A DNA stretch of 34,175 nucleotides from NCBI GenBank assembly GCA_002746215.1, contig NVWI01000012.1, positions 66,605 through 100,779 on the forward strand, written 5' to 3'. The translations under genes were made by a program, and so were the position numbers. The stretch is from SAR86 cluster bacterium. Its GTDB lineage: Bacteria > Pseudomonadota > Gammaproteobacteria > Pseudomonadales > Pseudohongiellaceae. The notes under the pieces are model-generated. The model saw only the letters and a program-made list of their open reading frames with translations. It had not been told where the DNA came from and made no database searches. Positions 15,823 to 27,000 of this stretch are shown one piece after another; positions within the stretch are counted from its first letter, which is position 1; each line of letters opens with the position of its first letter.

Positions 15823-17289
15823 CTATTTTGCTACGTCGGATATCACCGCTTCGTGAATCGCGGCGACTGTATCGTGCCGGAGCACATAGCCATCCTTCAC
15901 TGCCTGCTGCATGATCATCCGCACCTGTGCGACGTAGTTGGCGTGGTTGCCGTAGAGTTCCCTCAGTTCCGCATCCGTGTAGTAGCGGTGATAACCTGAC
16001 GCCGAGCATGGGAAATCGGTTCCATTGGTAGCAACTTGTTCTGCGATAGGGGCATCGAACTGGGCGAGGCGAACGCCACCCAGCACTTTATTATCGGCAT
16101 CACGAAGCATCATTCCGGTTGTAGGGTCTCGCTCGAATCTTCGTGACGGAGCAGCTGGTTCACCAGTTCTGATCCAGCTTCTCACAGCATCAATAGCTTT
16201 GCTCACCACAAGGCCTGAATCCACCGTTGTGAACGGCGGCAGCATTCCGGGTAAGCATGAGGGTTCAATCCACTGAGTGAACGAGATAGGTTCACCGGCT
16301 GGGCCGATGATGGATTGATCCCAAACGGTAATGTCGTCGATATACTGCGAGCCGTACAATGAGGCGTGTGTTGCACCGGCAACATCCCAGGCACGTGTGT
16401 ACTCTGACGTTGACCACCCTCGAAAGCCGTCAGCGAGAGCTTCGGAGTTGACACTGATGGCGGGAACAGTTTGATCATCTCGGAGTTGATCAGAGAGGTC
16501 CCAGTATACGAAACCGTCCATGACGTGGTAGAGCGGCTGAATGGTGTTGTAGTACGTTTTCAGGCGAATGGCTGATTGGGACTGACCAATGGCAATGACA
16601 TTCTCAACAGTCAAGCCCAGTAGCGGTGCATTCGCGCCGCCAACATTTTCTTTGAGGGCTTGGGTTATCTGCGAGAAGATATCAAACGAGAGAGGATCTC
16701 CTTGGCACAACGAGGCTCCATCATCACCACAGGCGCTCATGTCCACGGAGAGATCGCTGTAGCGATCAGGGCTCCAGGTTTTGGAGCGCTCAACACCAAC
16801 CCTTTGTGCTGACAGGATTGCGATTGCATATCCTTCACGTAATAGGTACTCATAGGCCTCAGCGGTTGCGAATTCAAGACCGACTCCTACCGTGACATTC
16901 GTCCATTCAACGATGAGAGTGCCATTAAATTCATTTGGTTGTGGTGCTCTCACCACGAGCCGAGTGCGATAGTCCCAGCCATCATCGACAACTGTTGCGG
17001 ACTCGAGAGATGACGCGTCTGTACCATCATGCCTTCTGGCCTGACCTTCCGCATAGAACTCCCGCTCAGTGTAGCCTGCCGAAGCGAGATCCACTCCGGT
17101 CGCTGCCATTATCGACGTGCCAGGAATATTTACTTCGGTCAGGTTCGCAAGGGGTACTGGTAAATCTTGTGTCTCTGCAGCTAACGCTCCCGGTAGCGAG
17201 AACATTGTTCCGATCAATGCGATGGGAAACAGTAACAGTGCCATTCTATGGGTATTCATACCCAACATCTTCTTGTGCCTGACTACCAT
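15823..17289 (-). CDS. secreted alpha/beta hydrolase domain protein, paralogue 2
   Basis: A 488-residue paralogue of the downstream hydrolase with the same architecture. The signal peptide ends near ALA-AE (about residue 38) and the conserved GWDYRTRLVVRAPQP and GTLIVEWTNVT blocks follow. The nucleophile elbow is GQSQSAIRL, with Ile where the partner has Gly after SQSA. AAAGGAG eight bases before the ATG at 17289 fixes the start. Divergence between copies is concentrated in the signal peptide and in loops (for example IDDITVWDQSIIGPAGEP against VDDITVWDQSILSRDGTP), so the core activity is probably shared and substrate range may differ. It is followed 133 bp later by the first copy, with a REP-like element in the gap. 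Base composition is visibly richer in G and C than in the flanking genes. Confidence 0.8.
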   Translation of the reverse strand: MVVRHKKMLGMNTHRMALLLFPIALIGTMFSLPGALAAETQDLPVPLANLTEVNIPGTSIMAATGVDLASAGYTEREFYAEGQARRHDGTDASSLESATVVDDGWDYRTRLVVRAPQPNEFNGTLIVEWTNVTVGVGLEFATAEAYEYLLREGYAIAILSAQRVGVERSKTWSPDRYSDLSVDMSACGDDGASLCQGDPLSFDIFSQITQALKENVGGANAPLLGLTVENVIAIGQSQSAIRLKTYYNTIQPLYHVMDGFVYWDLSDQLRDDQTVPAISVNSEALADGFRGWSTSEYTRAWDVAGATHASLYGSQYIDDITVWDQSIIGPAGEPISFTQWIEPSCLPGMLPPFTTVDSGLVVSKAIDAVRSWIRTGEPAAPSRRFERDPTTGMMLRDADNKVLGGVRLAQFDAPIAEQVATNGTDFPCSASGYHRYYTDAELRELYGNHANYVAQVRMIMQQAVKDGYVLRHDTVAAIHEAVISDVAK

Positions 17290-17465
17290 GCTCTTAGCTC
17301 CTTTGTTTATGGTACGTGTGCTACCAATATTGACAAATTAATGTCTCTAGTCGAATAAAATCAATTTATATCTATATTGCTGTTGCCTTTTCTAAAGAGG
17401 GAAAGGTTTGTGGTTTGGCTTACCAGACTCTGCTCTAGATAATTCATAAGAAAGTCTTTGGCTGT

Positions 17466-18653
<1,188 letters not shown>

Positions 18654-18790
18654 GACAGTAATTCCTTTCTGTATGGTCTTTACAGATTTAATCGTTTTAA
18701 TAGTGTTTTACTTCATTCGTGCAATTCCCAACAAGTAGCGTGACGTTACTCTAAATAGCGGATTGAACTTTTGAAAACGAATGTTATGGT

Positions 18791-19678
<888 letters not shown>

Positions 19679-19788
19679 CTATTAATTAATCGGGGTTTTA
19701 CTTCAGCTCTTATCAGGCACTATTTAATCTTGTGCCCACTTTTTCTTAAGAGTTTTTTGTATACTTCTTGTTTGCTAAAATCACCAAA

Positions 19789-19807
19789 ATTAAGTGCACA
19801 CCTTAAT
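19789..19807. promoter_or_regulatory. candidate operator ATTAAG-N7-CTTAAT
   Basis: Perfect 6-bp inverted arms flank TGCACAC, 44 bp upstream of the divergent marR gene at 19851. The position suits autoregulation and control of the aldo/keto reductase. The short arms in AT-rich DNA make chance possible. Confidence 0.35.
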
Positions 19808-19850
19808 AGTAAATATATTTATAGTCAACCTATTCACTAAATGGTAATAT

Positions 19851-20291
19851 ATGAAAAATAAAAAAATAGACAATGAGGTAATGGAATTTGTAAGAGAGCT
19901 GCTTACAGTAATTACTATAAGTAAGCACTGGGCTACTTCAAAAATTCCTATTGATGGATTATCTCAAGCTCGTATGCTAATTCTTATGTATCTAAGAGAT
20001 ACAGGAAGTTCGCCGATGAGGGGTTTAAATAAACATCTTGGTACATCCGCCACAAATGTAACGGGATTAGTGGATGGTCTGGAGTTAGAGGGCCTAGTAG
20101 TTCGTAAACCAGACTCAATTGATCGTAGGGTTACAAAAATTTTGATTACAGAAACTGGTAAGCGAAAAGTTCAAGAAGAGTGGTTTAAATATGAGACTAG
20201 TTGTGCCTCTACATTCATTGATATTGAACCTGCAAAAAGAAGGGGAATTCTTAAAGCGCTAAAAGAATTACGTCAACAAATAGAAAAATAA
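19851..20291 (+). CDS. MarR-family transcriptional regulator
   Basis: A 146-residue winged-helix protein of normal MarR length. The helix-turn-helix is around MRGLNKHLGTSATNVTGLVDGLELEG (about residues 57-82) and the wing is RKPDSIDRRVTKILITETG (84-102), containing the invariant DRR. The final helix KRRGILKALKELRQQI forms the dimer interface. It is distinct from the two MarR genes in the hydroxycinnamate locus (no CF motif, lower AT-codon similarity). It is divergent from the cytoplasmic aldo/keto reductase and followed 160 bp later by the alcohol dehydrogenase gene on the same strand, so either could be its target. The inducing ligand is unknown. Confidence 0.87.
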   Translation: MKNKKIDNEVMEFVRELLTVITISKHWATSKIPIDGLSQARMLILMYLRDTGSSPMRGLNKHLGTSATNVTGLVDGLELEGLVVRKPDSIDRRVTKILITETGKRKVQEEWFKYETSCASTFIDIEPAKRRGILKALKELRQQIEK

Positions 20292-20451
20292 AATTGTTGG
20301 GGATTTTAAAAAAATTTAGCAAGTTGGATATTTCCGATCATTACTTCTAACAAAAAAAGTTAAAACAAAAAATAAAAATAAAAAATTACTTCACGGAATA
20401 TAAATAGAAAAACAACCATAAGAAACATTAGTGAGTGCGAAGAGCTGAATT

Positions 20452-22635
20452 ATGTGTCTCAAAAAAATAACAATCCAAAAAAAATTCGCCTGGACAATTG
20501 CCGGATTAATTGTTCTGTCTTTATCTGCATGCAGTGAAGATAGCTCGAATGTCTCAGATGTTACGACAGATTTTTCCTCTGGAGCCGGTGATATTCAACA
20601 GGATGCCCCAGCGATTTTTCCTTTAATTGCAGAGGCTGAGGAGCATCCGGGTGACTGGCTAGCTCATGGTAGAACTTGGTCGGAGCAGCGTTTTAGTCCG
20701 CTTGATAGCATTAATCGCGAAACAGTTAATGAGCTGTCTCTTGCCTGGTACATTGATCTGCCGGACCCCCGCGGGCAGGAAGCTTCTCCCATTGTAGTGG
20801 ATGGCGTGATGTATACGACTGCGGCTTGGAGTGTTGTTTATGCACTAGATGCGGCAAGCGGTGAAGAACTCTGGAGTTTTGATCCTGAGGTGGATCGCTC
20901 CCATGCAGTGGACGGTTGTTGTGATGCTGTCAATCGTGGCGTTGCTTGGTGGGATGGAACAGTTATTGTAGGAACACTAGATGGCAGGCTTATTGCGCTT
21001 GATGCAGCATCAGGTGCTGAGCTTTGGTCTGAACTTACTGTTGATTTATCTCAGCCCTATACCATTACGGGAGCTCCACGTGTGGCAGAGGGCTTGGTAT
21101 TTATTGGCAACGGAGGAGCAGAATTTGGTGTTCGAGGCTATGTGACAGCTTATGATGTTAAAAGTGGTGAGCAACGCTGGCGTTTTTATACCGTTCCCGG
21201 TAACCCTGCCGATGGTTTTGAATCGGAAGCTATGGCTATGGCCGCAGAGACCTGGAGTGGTGATTGGTGGGCGCTTGGAGGTGGTGGTACAGCCTGGGAT
21301 TCAATGGCTTATGACCCTGATCTGGGTTTACTTTATATTGGGGTTGGCAATGGTTCCCCTTGGAATCCGAATGTCAGAAGTGACGGAGTGGGTGATAATC
21401 TTTTTCTCTCTTCAATAGTCGCACTAGATGCCAGTAGTGGTGATTATGTCTGGCACTACCAGACAAGCCCGGGAGAAGGTTGGGATTATACAGCGACTCA
21501 ACATATGATTCTGGCAGATCTTGAAATAGACGGTGATATACGAAAAGTTATTATGCAAGCACCCAAGAACGGGTTTTTCTATGTGCTTGACCGGGAAACA
21601 GGAGAGTTTATTTCTGCAGAAAATTTTGTGCCTGTAACTTGGGCTGATGGTATTGATCCTGAAACAGGCAGGCCTAATATAAGACCGGAAGCAAAATACT
21701 GGGAAACCCATGAGCTTGTTTTATTGACGCCGGGTTTTTTAGGGGGGCACAATTGGCACCCTATGTCCTATAACCCGGATACTGGGCTGGTATATCTACC
21801 GGCTCAGGAAGTCAGTTTTCCTTATATGGCAGATGATGATTTCGAGGTGAAGTCACTGGCAGCCAACTTGGGTGTTGATACGGGTGTCGCTCGTTTTCCT
21901 GATAACCCGGACGTTATCGCTGGTGCTCAGGAGGCTACTAGGGGGCATCTTGCTGCATGGGATCCGATTGCCCAAGAGGAACGCTGGCGTGTGCAATATC
22001 CGGGCCCCTGGAATGGAGGGGTGCTGTCAACTGCTGGTGGACTGGTTTTCCAAGGTACAGCAGCGGGCTTCTTTAAAGCCTACGATGCCTCAACTGGTGA
22101 AGAGCTTTGGGAAACGCCAACTCAGACTGGCATAGTTGCACCACCGGTCACTTATGAAATTGATGGTGAGCAGTATGTGACAGTAATGGCTGGTTGGGGT
22201 GGTATTTTTACAATTATTACAGGCCCATTGGCTTTAAGCTCGGGAGCGACAAGAAATGTGAGCCGGGTGCTGACATTTAAACTGGGTGGCGAAGCCCGCT
22301 TGCCAAAAGATGATTTTATACCTGCTGAATTGCCGGATTTTTCCGCTCTGGAAATTGATGAGGGGCTTGTTGAGCCGGGTTTTGTTATTTATGACCGTTA
22401 TTGTGGCGTTTGTCATGGAGCTAGTGCCGTTGGTAGCGGAGTGATTCCTGATTTACGGTACAGTGTTTTGGCAGCTACCCCTGAAGCTTGGGCTGCTGTT
22501 GTGTTGGAGGGGGCCTTTGCAAATCGTGGCATGGCGGCTTTTGGTTCTGAGCTTAGTATAGATGATGCTGAAGCGATCAGAAATTACATTCTTACACGAC
22601 ATCGTTTTGCTTTAAGTCAAGCTGGCTCAGAATAA
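20452..22635 (+). CDS. PQQ-dependent alcohol dehydrogenase with C-terminal cytochrome c (type II quinohaemoprotein)
   Basis: A 727-residue quinohaemoprotein. An eight-bladed propeller of W-motif repeats (residues about 60-600; for example ALDAASGEELW, AYDASTGEELW) binds PQQ. The vicinal disulfide C156-C157 in DGCCDAVNRG stacks on PQQ, and D345 in GEGWDYTATQ is the probable catalytic base. The C-terminal cytochrome c domain carries CGVCH (C651, C654, H655) and an axial-ligand candidate in RGMAAFG. This matches periplasmic type II alcohol dehydrogenases that pass electrons from PQQ to haem. Unusually, the N-terminus ends in a lipobox (LSAC, C27) and so predicts a lipoprotein. The long linker after 27 is acidic. 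Substrate is unknown; an aromatic alcohol is possible. No PQQ biosynthesis genes are in the window. Confidence 0.88.
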   Translation: MCLKKITIQKKFAWTIAGLIVLSLSACSEDSSNVSDVTTDFSSGAGDIQQDAPAIFPLIAEAEEHPGDWLAHGRTWSEQRFSPLDSINRETVNELSLAWYIDLPDPRGQEASPIVVDGVMYTTAAWSVVYALDAASGEELWSFDPEVDRSHAVDGCCDAVNRGVAWWDGTVIVGTLDGRLIALDAASGAELWSELTVDLSQPYTITGAPRVAEGLVFIGNGGAEFGVRGYVTAYDVKSGEQRWRFYTVPGNPADGFESEAMAMAAETWSGDWWALGGGGTAWDSMAYDPDLGLLYIGVGNGSPWNPNVRSDGVGDNLFLSSIVALDASSGDYVWHYQTSPGEGWDYTATQHMILADLEIDGDIRKVIMQAPKNGFFYVLDRETGEFISAENFVPVTWADGIDPETGRPNIRPEAKYWETHELVLLTPGFLGGHNWHPMSYNPDTGLVYLPAQEVSFPYMADDDFEVKSLAANLGVDTGVARFPDNPDVIAGAQEATRGHLAAWDPIAQEERWRVQYPGPWNGGVLSTAGGLVFQGTAAGFFKAYDASTGEELWETPTQTGIVAPPVTYEIDGEQYVTVMAGWGGIFTIITGPLALSSGATRNVSRVLTFKLGGEARLPKDDFIPAELPDFSALEIDEGLVEPGFVIYDRYCGVCHGASAVGSGVIPDLRYSVLAATPEAWAAVVLEGAFANRGMAAFGSELSIDDAEAIRNYILTRHRFALSQAGSE

Positions 22636-22760
22636 CAAAAATCATGAATTAGGATTTATTATAGTTTACGACTCTGCTAATTATTGTGGTATTGAGAAGT
22701 TAACTTGTTAGTACTGAAAAGTCTTATTATGGCTTTTGATGCCGATATTCAAGATGTGGA

Positions 22761-23084
22761 TTATGTAGCATCTGGATCAAAGGCTTCAACAAACACTGCT
22801 GAACCACTGGTCGTGAGTTCATTAATTCTCAAATTTTTTAATGGCTGATACTCTTCGGAAGAATACCAGTTATTAGCAATATCAGCGTTTGGAAATCGAA
22901 TAAGCACTGTCCTGTTGATACCCTGATTTCCTTCCAGGAGTTGTGGCTGTGCAGCAGCTAGAATCTCAGCGCCAGCTTTTTGCAGTTGCGGCATAACACC
23001 GGCCCCATATCGTTGAATAAAGTCCTCTAGGTCTTTAACAGCTAAATTTGCCACCAAGTACACAGGCTTGTCTTTATCACTCAT
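22761..23084 (-). CDS. DUF1330 family protein
   Basis: A 107-residue cytoplasmic protein with the DUF1330 ferredoxin-like pattern: an N-terminal strand VYLVANLAVKD, a helix DFIQRYGAGVMPQLQKAGAEILAA, and a second strand NRTVLIRFPNADIANNWYSSEEYQPL with the conserved Y-x-S-E-E-Y-x-P-L block. Members act as small dimeric proteins of mostly unknown function related to dimeric alpha-beta barrel enzymes. It is convergent with the alcohol dehydrogenase gene and only 52 bp after the downstream-facing hypothetical membrane protein on the same strand, so co-transcription with that gene is likely. Confidence 0.85.
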   Translation of the reverse strand: MSDKDKPVYLVANLAVKDLEDFIQRYGAGVMPQLQKAGAEILAAAQPQLLEGNQGINRTVLIRFPNADIANNWYSSEEYQPLKNLRINELTTSGSAVFVEAFDPDAT

Positions 23085-23135
23085 TTTAAATTCCCAAGTC
23101 TTAATTAGTTCAGGCTATATATGTTACATGTTTTT

Positions 23136-24401
23136 TTATTTTTGATATTCCAGATGTGTAACACTTGAACACATTTGGAAATCCGGTATGTCGATAGTCT
23201 CTGTTGGTTGAGTATCCCAGGGCACTAATTCCCCTATAAAACCATTTCCGACCCCCATAAAATTAGGCGGGTAGCTTGTTCCCAGGGTAATAGCATCACA
23301 ACCAGGAATATCATCTACTGAGTATTTGTATTGCTTGGTACGAATTTCATAACTACTGGCATTGATTAGGTAAACAGATTGGTAAGTCCCAAATAGTTTG
23401 GTTTCATATAATCCAGACTCAGTGCCAAGTGAGAGGCCTTTTAAATCATTAATAGGTGCTAAATAAGCAAGAGAGGGTGTAACAGAGGGTGCAAGAGAAC
23501 TATCAGTTGATGGCTCAAACTCCATGAAATAGGTATTTCCCTGGCTGCAATTATCACTTTGACTGGCTCGATCACGAAAGTTTATATATTCAGCATCGCC
23601 AGCAATAATTTGCTCGGGAGCATAATGTAAGAAATTTTGAGTGGGCAGCCTGATTTCACCTCCGGCTGTAGTTAAAACATCGCCCTCCAAATAAAAGTGA
23701 CTTTCAATAGTTATAGGGGGGTTACTGCCCTCAGGTAAGTCGTAGAGAACTTGAACCGACATTTGTTGCGGCGTCATTGAAGCTTTACTGTTTAATCGAC
23801 ACATACCTTCATACGGATTAAATAGAGATATTTGAAATTCTTGCTCGGCTATAAGTGCGAGATAGTTTCGATATTCATTCTTATATTTAAAACCGTATAA
23901 ATAGTTTGTTCCAAGGTACCCAATGACGATTATTAAAAGAGGGAATAATAATATTGAGCTTGTTGTTAAAGCAGCCTTGCGAACGTCTTCTGCACTAACC
24001 TTGCGTTGATCACTATGATTATCATCGTAATAAAAACCTTCTTGATCAATGTTGAAATAATAATTTTTAGGTAACCAAACTTCATCTCCAGTCATTAAAG
24101 AAGACTCTTCACCACTAAATTGATAGTAATACCATTGATGCTTTTCATTAAAAAATAGTGTTGGAAAGTTCGCTTTGCGTTGCTGTTGGTTTTTTTTACT
24201 GATGAAGAAGCATATAAGTGCAAGGATGATGACCAGCCCATAGGAGTAAAAGGCTTCTGGGCTCAAGACATCATCAGGAGGTGTCAGTTCAGGTAATTCA
24301 GAGTAAGTAGGAGGGGCTAAAACCTCAAAATCAGAGCCAAAAATATTCCAGAAAGGGTTGTTTCTAATAAGTTCAGCATAAGTTTCTGAATCGTCTTGCA
24401 T
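23136..24401 (-). CDS. hypothetical membrane protein with large extracytoplasmic domain
   Basis: A 421-residue protein that I do not recognise. Two transmembrane segments are visible at about 52-68 (YSYGLVIILALICFFIS) and 146-167 (TSSILLFPLLIIVIGYLG). They enclose a basic and aromatic loop of about 75 residues (NEKHQWYYYQFSG and YYFNIDQEGFYYDD) that looks like a repeated Trp/Tyr-rich motif. The remaining 250 residues form a soluble domain with several cysteines (near 200, 290, 370 and 410) suited to disulfides, so this domain is probably periplasmic. It overlaps no neighbour and is upstream of the DUF1330 gene on the same strand. No enzyme motif is visible and no function is assigned. Confidence 0.7.
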   Translation of the reverse strand: MQDDSETYAELIRNNPFWNIFGSDFEVLAPPTYSELPELTPPDDVLSPEAFYSYGLVIILALICFFISKKNQQQRKANFPTLFFNEKHQWYYYQFSGEESSLMTGDEVWLPKNYYFNIDQEGFYYDDNHSDQRKVSAEDVRKAALTTSSILLFPLLIIVIGYLGTNYLYGFKYKNEYRNYLALIAEQEFQISLFNPYEGMCRLNSKASMTPQQMSVQVLYDLPEGSNPPITIESHFYLEGDVLTTAGGEIRLPTQNFLHYAPEQIIAGDAEYINFRDRASQSDNCSQGNTYFMEFEPSTDSSLAPSVTPSLAYLAPINDLKGLSLGTESGLYETKLFGTYQSVYLINASSYEIRTKQYKYSVDDIPGCDAITLGTSYPPNFMGVGNGFIGELVPWDTQPTETIDIPDFQMCSSVTHLEYQK

Positions 24402-24640
24402 GACAATACCGTAAATTACCGACAGGGTTTTGTTTGGCTACTTAAATTTAGTCAATTGATGTTATTTGTTTACGGCAAAATCGATAAATCCTGAAGTTGT
24501 ATCAATAGAGTATTCATTAAAGTTTAGCGTCCTAGAGTCGATAATATATGACAGGAAAATGTTTTAAGGGCTGAAAAACCAAGAGCTAGCCTTGGCATTT
24601 TTAGAATTAGCCCTAAACCTACTGCAGAAATCTATTAATT

Positions 24641-26974
24641 ATGAGTGCATATGGGTATCAAAATTTGAACATTGGATTGCCAGAAATTCCACTGTGGGCA
24701 GGTGTTTATAGTGAGAAACTGGATCAAGGAGAGATCAATGTTCTTTTAAATACACAGGAGGAACTGCAAGGCAGGCTCATTAGTTTTAATGTCTTAGAAA
24801 AACACCTTATTCTTAACGATAATCACTCTGGCCAGGATAAGCGAATAAATTTTAGTGAGATTGGGTTTTTAAATTTTAAAGAAAAAAATAATCTTGATTT
24901 AGATACGGTTGATCCGGTATTTAAAGGCGCAGGCATTGAACTTCCAAGATGGAATGAAACCTACGAGATTCATTTAAATAATGGTCATGTGATTGATGGT
25001 GAAATGAAGGCATATAAAATTGATGATGCGGGTATTCATATATTTAAAACCATAGAAAACACCTTAATGAGATATTTCATTCCGCACTCATCGGTTAAAA
25101 GATCAAAATTAGGTAATAAAATTGGTGATGAGTTGCTTTCAAAAAATATTGTTTCAGCGAAACATATAAGCGAAGCGTTACATGATCAGACAGTACATAA
25201 AACTAAAAAAATTGGTGAGTATTTATTGGATCAGAATGTGCTTGATGAAGAAGCGCTTGAAAAAGTGCTCAGCATTCAGCAAGAAATTGAAAAAAACCAG
25301 AAAATTAATTTAAAAATAGGCGATTTGCTTGTTAAAGAAAAGGTGACAACAAAAAAACAATTTGAATATGCGCTTAGAAAACAAAATAAGAAAAAAAATG
25401 CAAAGATAGGCGATATTCTAGTAGATAAGGGCTATACCTCTGATGTAAACATTCATCGGGTTTTATCGAGCAAGCATGGTGTGCCGTTTATTATGATTGA
25501 TGCCTTTAAGGTAAATCCTGATGTCATCAAACTGATTCCCTTTGAGACAGCTAAAGAATATTCAGCTTTTCCTCTGGATATAGTCAATGACCGATTGTTG
25601 GTTACATTCAGTGACCCCTTAGATAAAAATGCGATAGAAGCCATCAGGTCTTTGACAAAGAAAGACATTGAAATAGCAACGTCCCCATCAAAAAATATTG
25701 AAAAAGCATTTGCGTCTTTTTATGGAAGCGCTGTTATTAAATGTAATTTTGAAAATCTTGAAAAATTTCATTTTGATTCGATTTCTATTGCGGCCATTAA
25801 CGAGACTTCAATAGGAAATAGCTTAGAACTGAGCAATGCTGAACCCGTAGTGCATTTAGTGGAGAATATTATAACTGACGCAATTGCGCAGGGTGTATCA
25901 GCTATACATATAAGGCCTGGATGTGAAGCTGTTGACTTGCTCTACAGGAACAATAATACACTGTCGAAAAAATGCTCATTTCATGTGGCACTTTTAGATT
26001 TAATAGTAAGCAGAATAAAAACTATAGGAAGAATGGATGCCTCAGAAAAAAGACGGCCACAAGATGGTGTGGGTTCTATCAAGGTTAATAGTAAAGAAAT
26101 AAGTTTGAAAATTTCTGTTCTGCCAACAGTTGATGGTGAAAGCGTCGTTATAAAATTATTAAGTGCATCAGCAGGGTTAAGATCAATATGTGAATTAGGT
26201 TGTAATGAGCAGGATGCGGAACTATTTATTGATCTCTTAAATAGAGACAGTGGCCTTATATTAATAGTGGGGCCAGCCGGTTCAGGCAAGACAACAACTT
26301 TGTATGCTGCACTTACTGAGCTTGTAAATAAAAATTTAAAGCTTATGTCCGTCGAAAATTCGATTGAAGGGCATATAAAAGGTGTCGAACAATTACAAAT
26401 TAATTCCATTCCTGATTGTACTTTTCCCAAAGCATTACATAGCGCCTTAAGGCATGATCCCGATGCCATCATGCTGGGTGAAAACCTGGATGCTGAAACT
26501 GGAGAAATGGCCTTGGAAAGCGCTCTAAATGGACGTTTGGTGCTGGGTGCTTTGTATGCAAATGGCGCCTCAGATGCTATTGCAAGATTGTTGGCTTTAG
26601 GCGTAGATCCTGTAAAACTTAGTAGCACTTTATTAGCGGTATTCTCTCAACGCATAGTAAAAATAAACTGTGAAGACTGTCTAGCGCTTGAAGAGGTGGC
26701 GCCGAATATTCGTCAATCTCTGCAAGTGGATGCAGAAGAAAAATTCTATGTAGGTGTGGGTTGCGATTCTTGTAATGGAGCAGGCACTAAAGAGAGCATG
26801 CTGGTTTATGAGTTATTGCCCATTAGCGATAAATTAAAAGCGCTTATCGCGGATAAAGGGGACGTTAATGATTTCCGAAAACAGGCGATGGCTGAAGGCG
26901 TAGTTCCTCTAAAACTGAATATTTTGGAGCATGTAAGGTCAAAAAAAATATCCATGCAGGAAGCCTATAAATAG
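24641..26974 (+). CDS. GspE/PilB-like ATPase with four MshEN-type repeats and degenerate catalytic boxes
   Basis: A 777-residue homologue of type II secretion/type IV pilus assembly ATPases. Residues 1-155 hold two similar beta-rich stretches (about 30-80 and 106-155). Four repeats beginning KIG (residues 160, 190, 225, 255) resemble half-motifs of the c-di-GMP-binding MshEN domain and lead into the GspE N2 domain (276-362). The ATPase domain has KRRPQDG (470-476), an intact Walker A GPAGSGKTT (544-552), and CxxC pairs at 677/680 and 708/711. The Asp box is SVENSIE instead of TVEDPVE. Walker B reads GENLD instead of GEIRD. The His-box residues are R632 and Y639 in place of His. ATP binding looks possible but hydrolysis may be impaired. 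It pairs with a downstream HtrA-like protease gene 26 bp away. Confidence 0.82.
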   Translation: MSAYGYQNLNIGLPEIPLWAGVYSEKLDQGEINVLLNTQEELQGRLISFNVLEKHLILNDNHSGQDKRINFSEIGFLNFKEKNNLDLDTVDPVFKGAGIELPRWNETYEIHLNNGHVIDGEMKAYKIDDAGIHIFKTIENTLMRYFIPHSSVKRSKLGNKIGDELLSKNIVSAKHISEALHDQTVHKTKKIGEYLLDQNVLDEEALEKVLSIQQEIEKNQKINLKIGDLLVKEKVTTKKQFEYALRKQNKKKNAKIGDILVDKGYTSDVNIHRVLSSKHGVPFIMIDAFKVNPDVIKLIPFETAKEYSAFPLDIVNDRLLVTFSDPLDKNAIEAIRSLTKKDIEIATSPSKNIEKAFASFYGSAVIKCNFENLEKFHFDSISIAAINETSIGNSLELSNAEPVVHLVENIITDAIAQGVSAIHIRPGCEAVDLLYRNNNTLSKKCSFHVALLDLIVSRIKTIGRMDASEKRRPQDGVGSIKVNSKEISLKISVLPTVDGESVVIKLLSASAGLRSICELGCNEQDAELFIDLLNRDSGLILIVGPAGSGKTTTLYAALTELVNKNLKLMSVENSIEGHIKGVEQLQINSIPDCTFPKALHSALRHDPDAIMLGENLDAETGEMALESALNGRLVLGALYANGASDAIARLLALGVDPVKLSSTLLAVFSQRIVKINCEDCLALEEVAPNIRQSLQVDAEEKFYVGVGCDSCNGAGTKESMLVYELLPISDKLKALIADKGDVNDFRKQAMAEGVVPLKLNILEHVRSKKISMQEAYK

Positions 26975-27000
26975 AAATCAATTAATGATGAGTAGAGTGA

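Noticed and set aside
25981-26628. 215-residue minus-strand frame inside the GspE-like gene
   Set aside because: It is the antisense shadow of strongly coding sequence with Walker motifs on the plus strand; its serine-rich translation has no domain.
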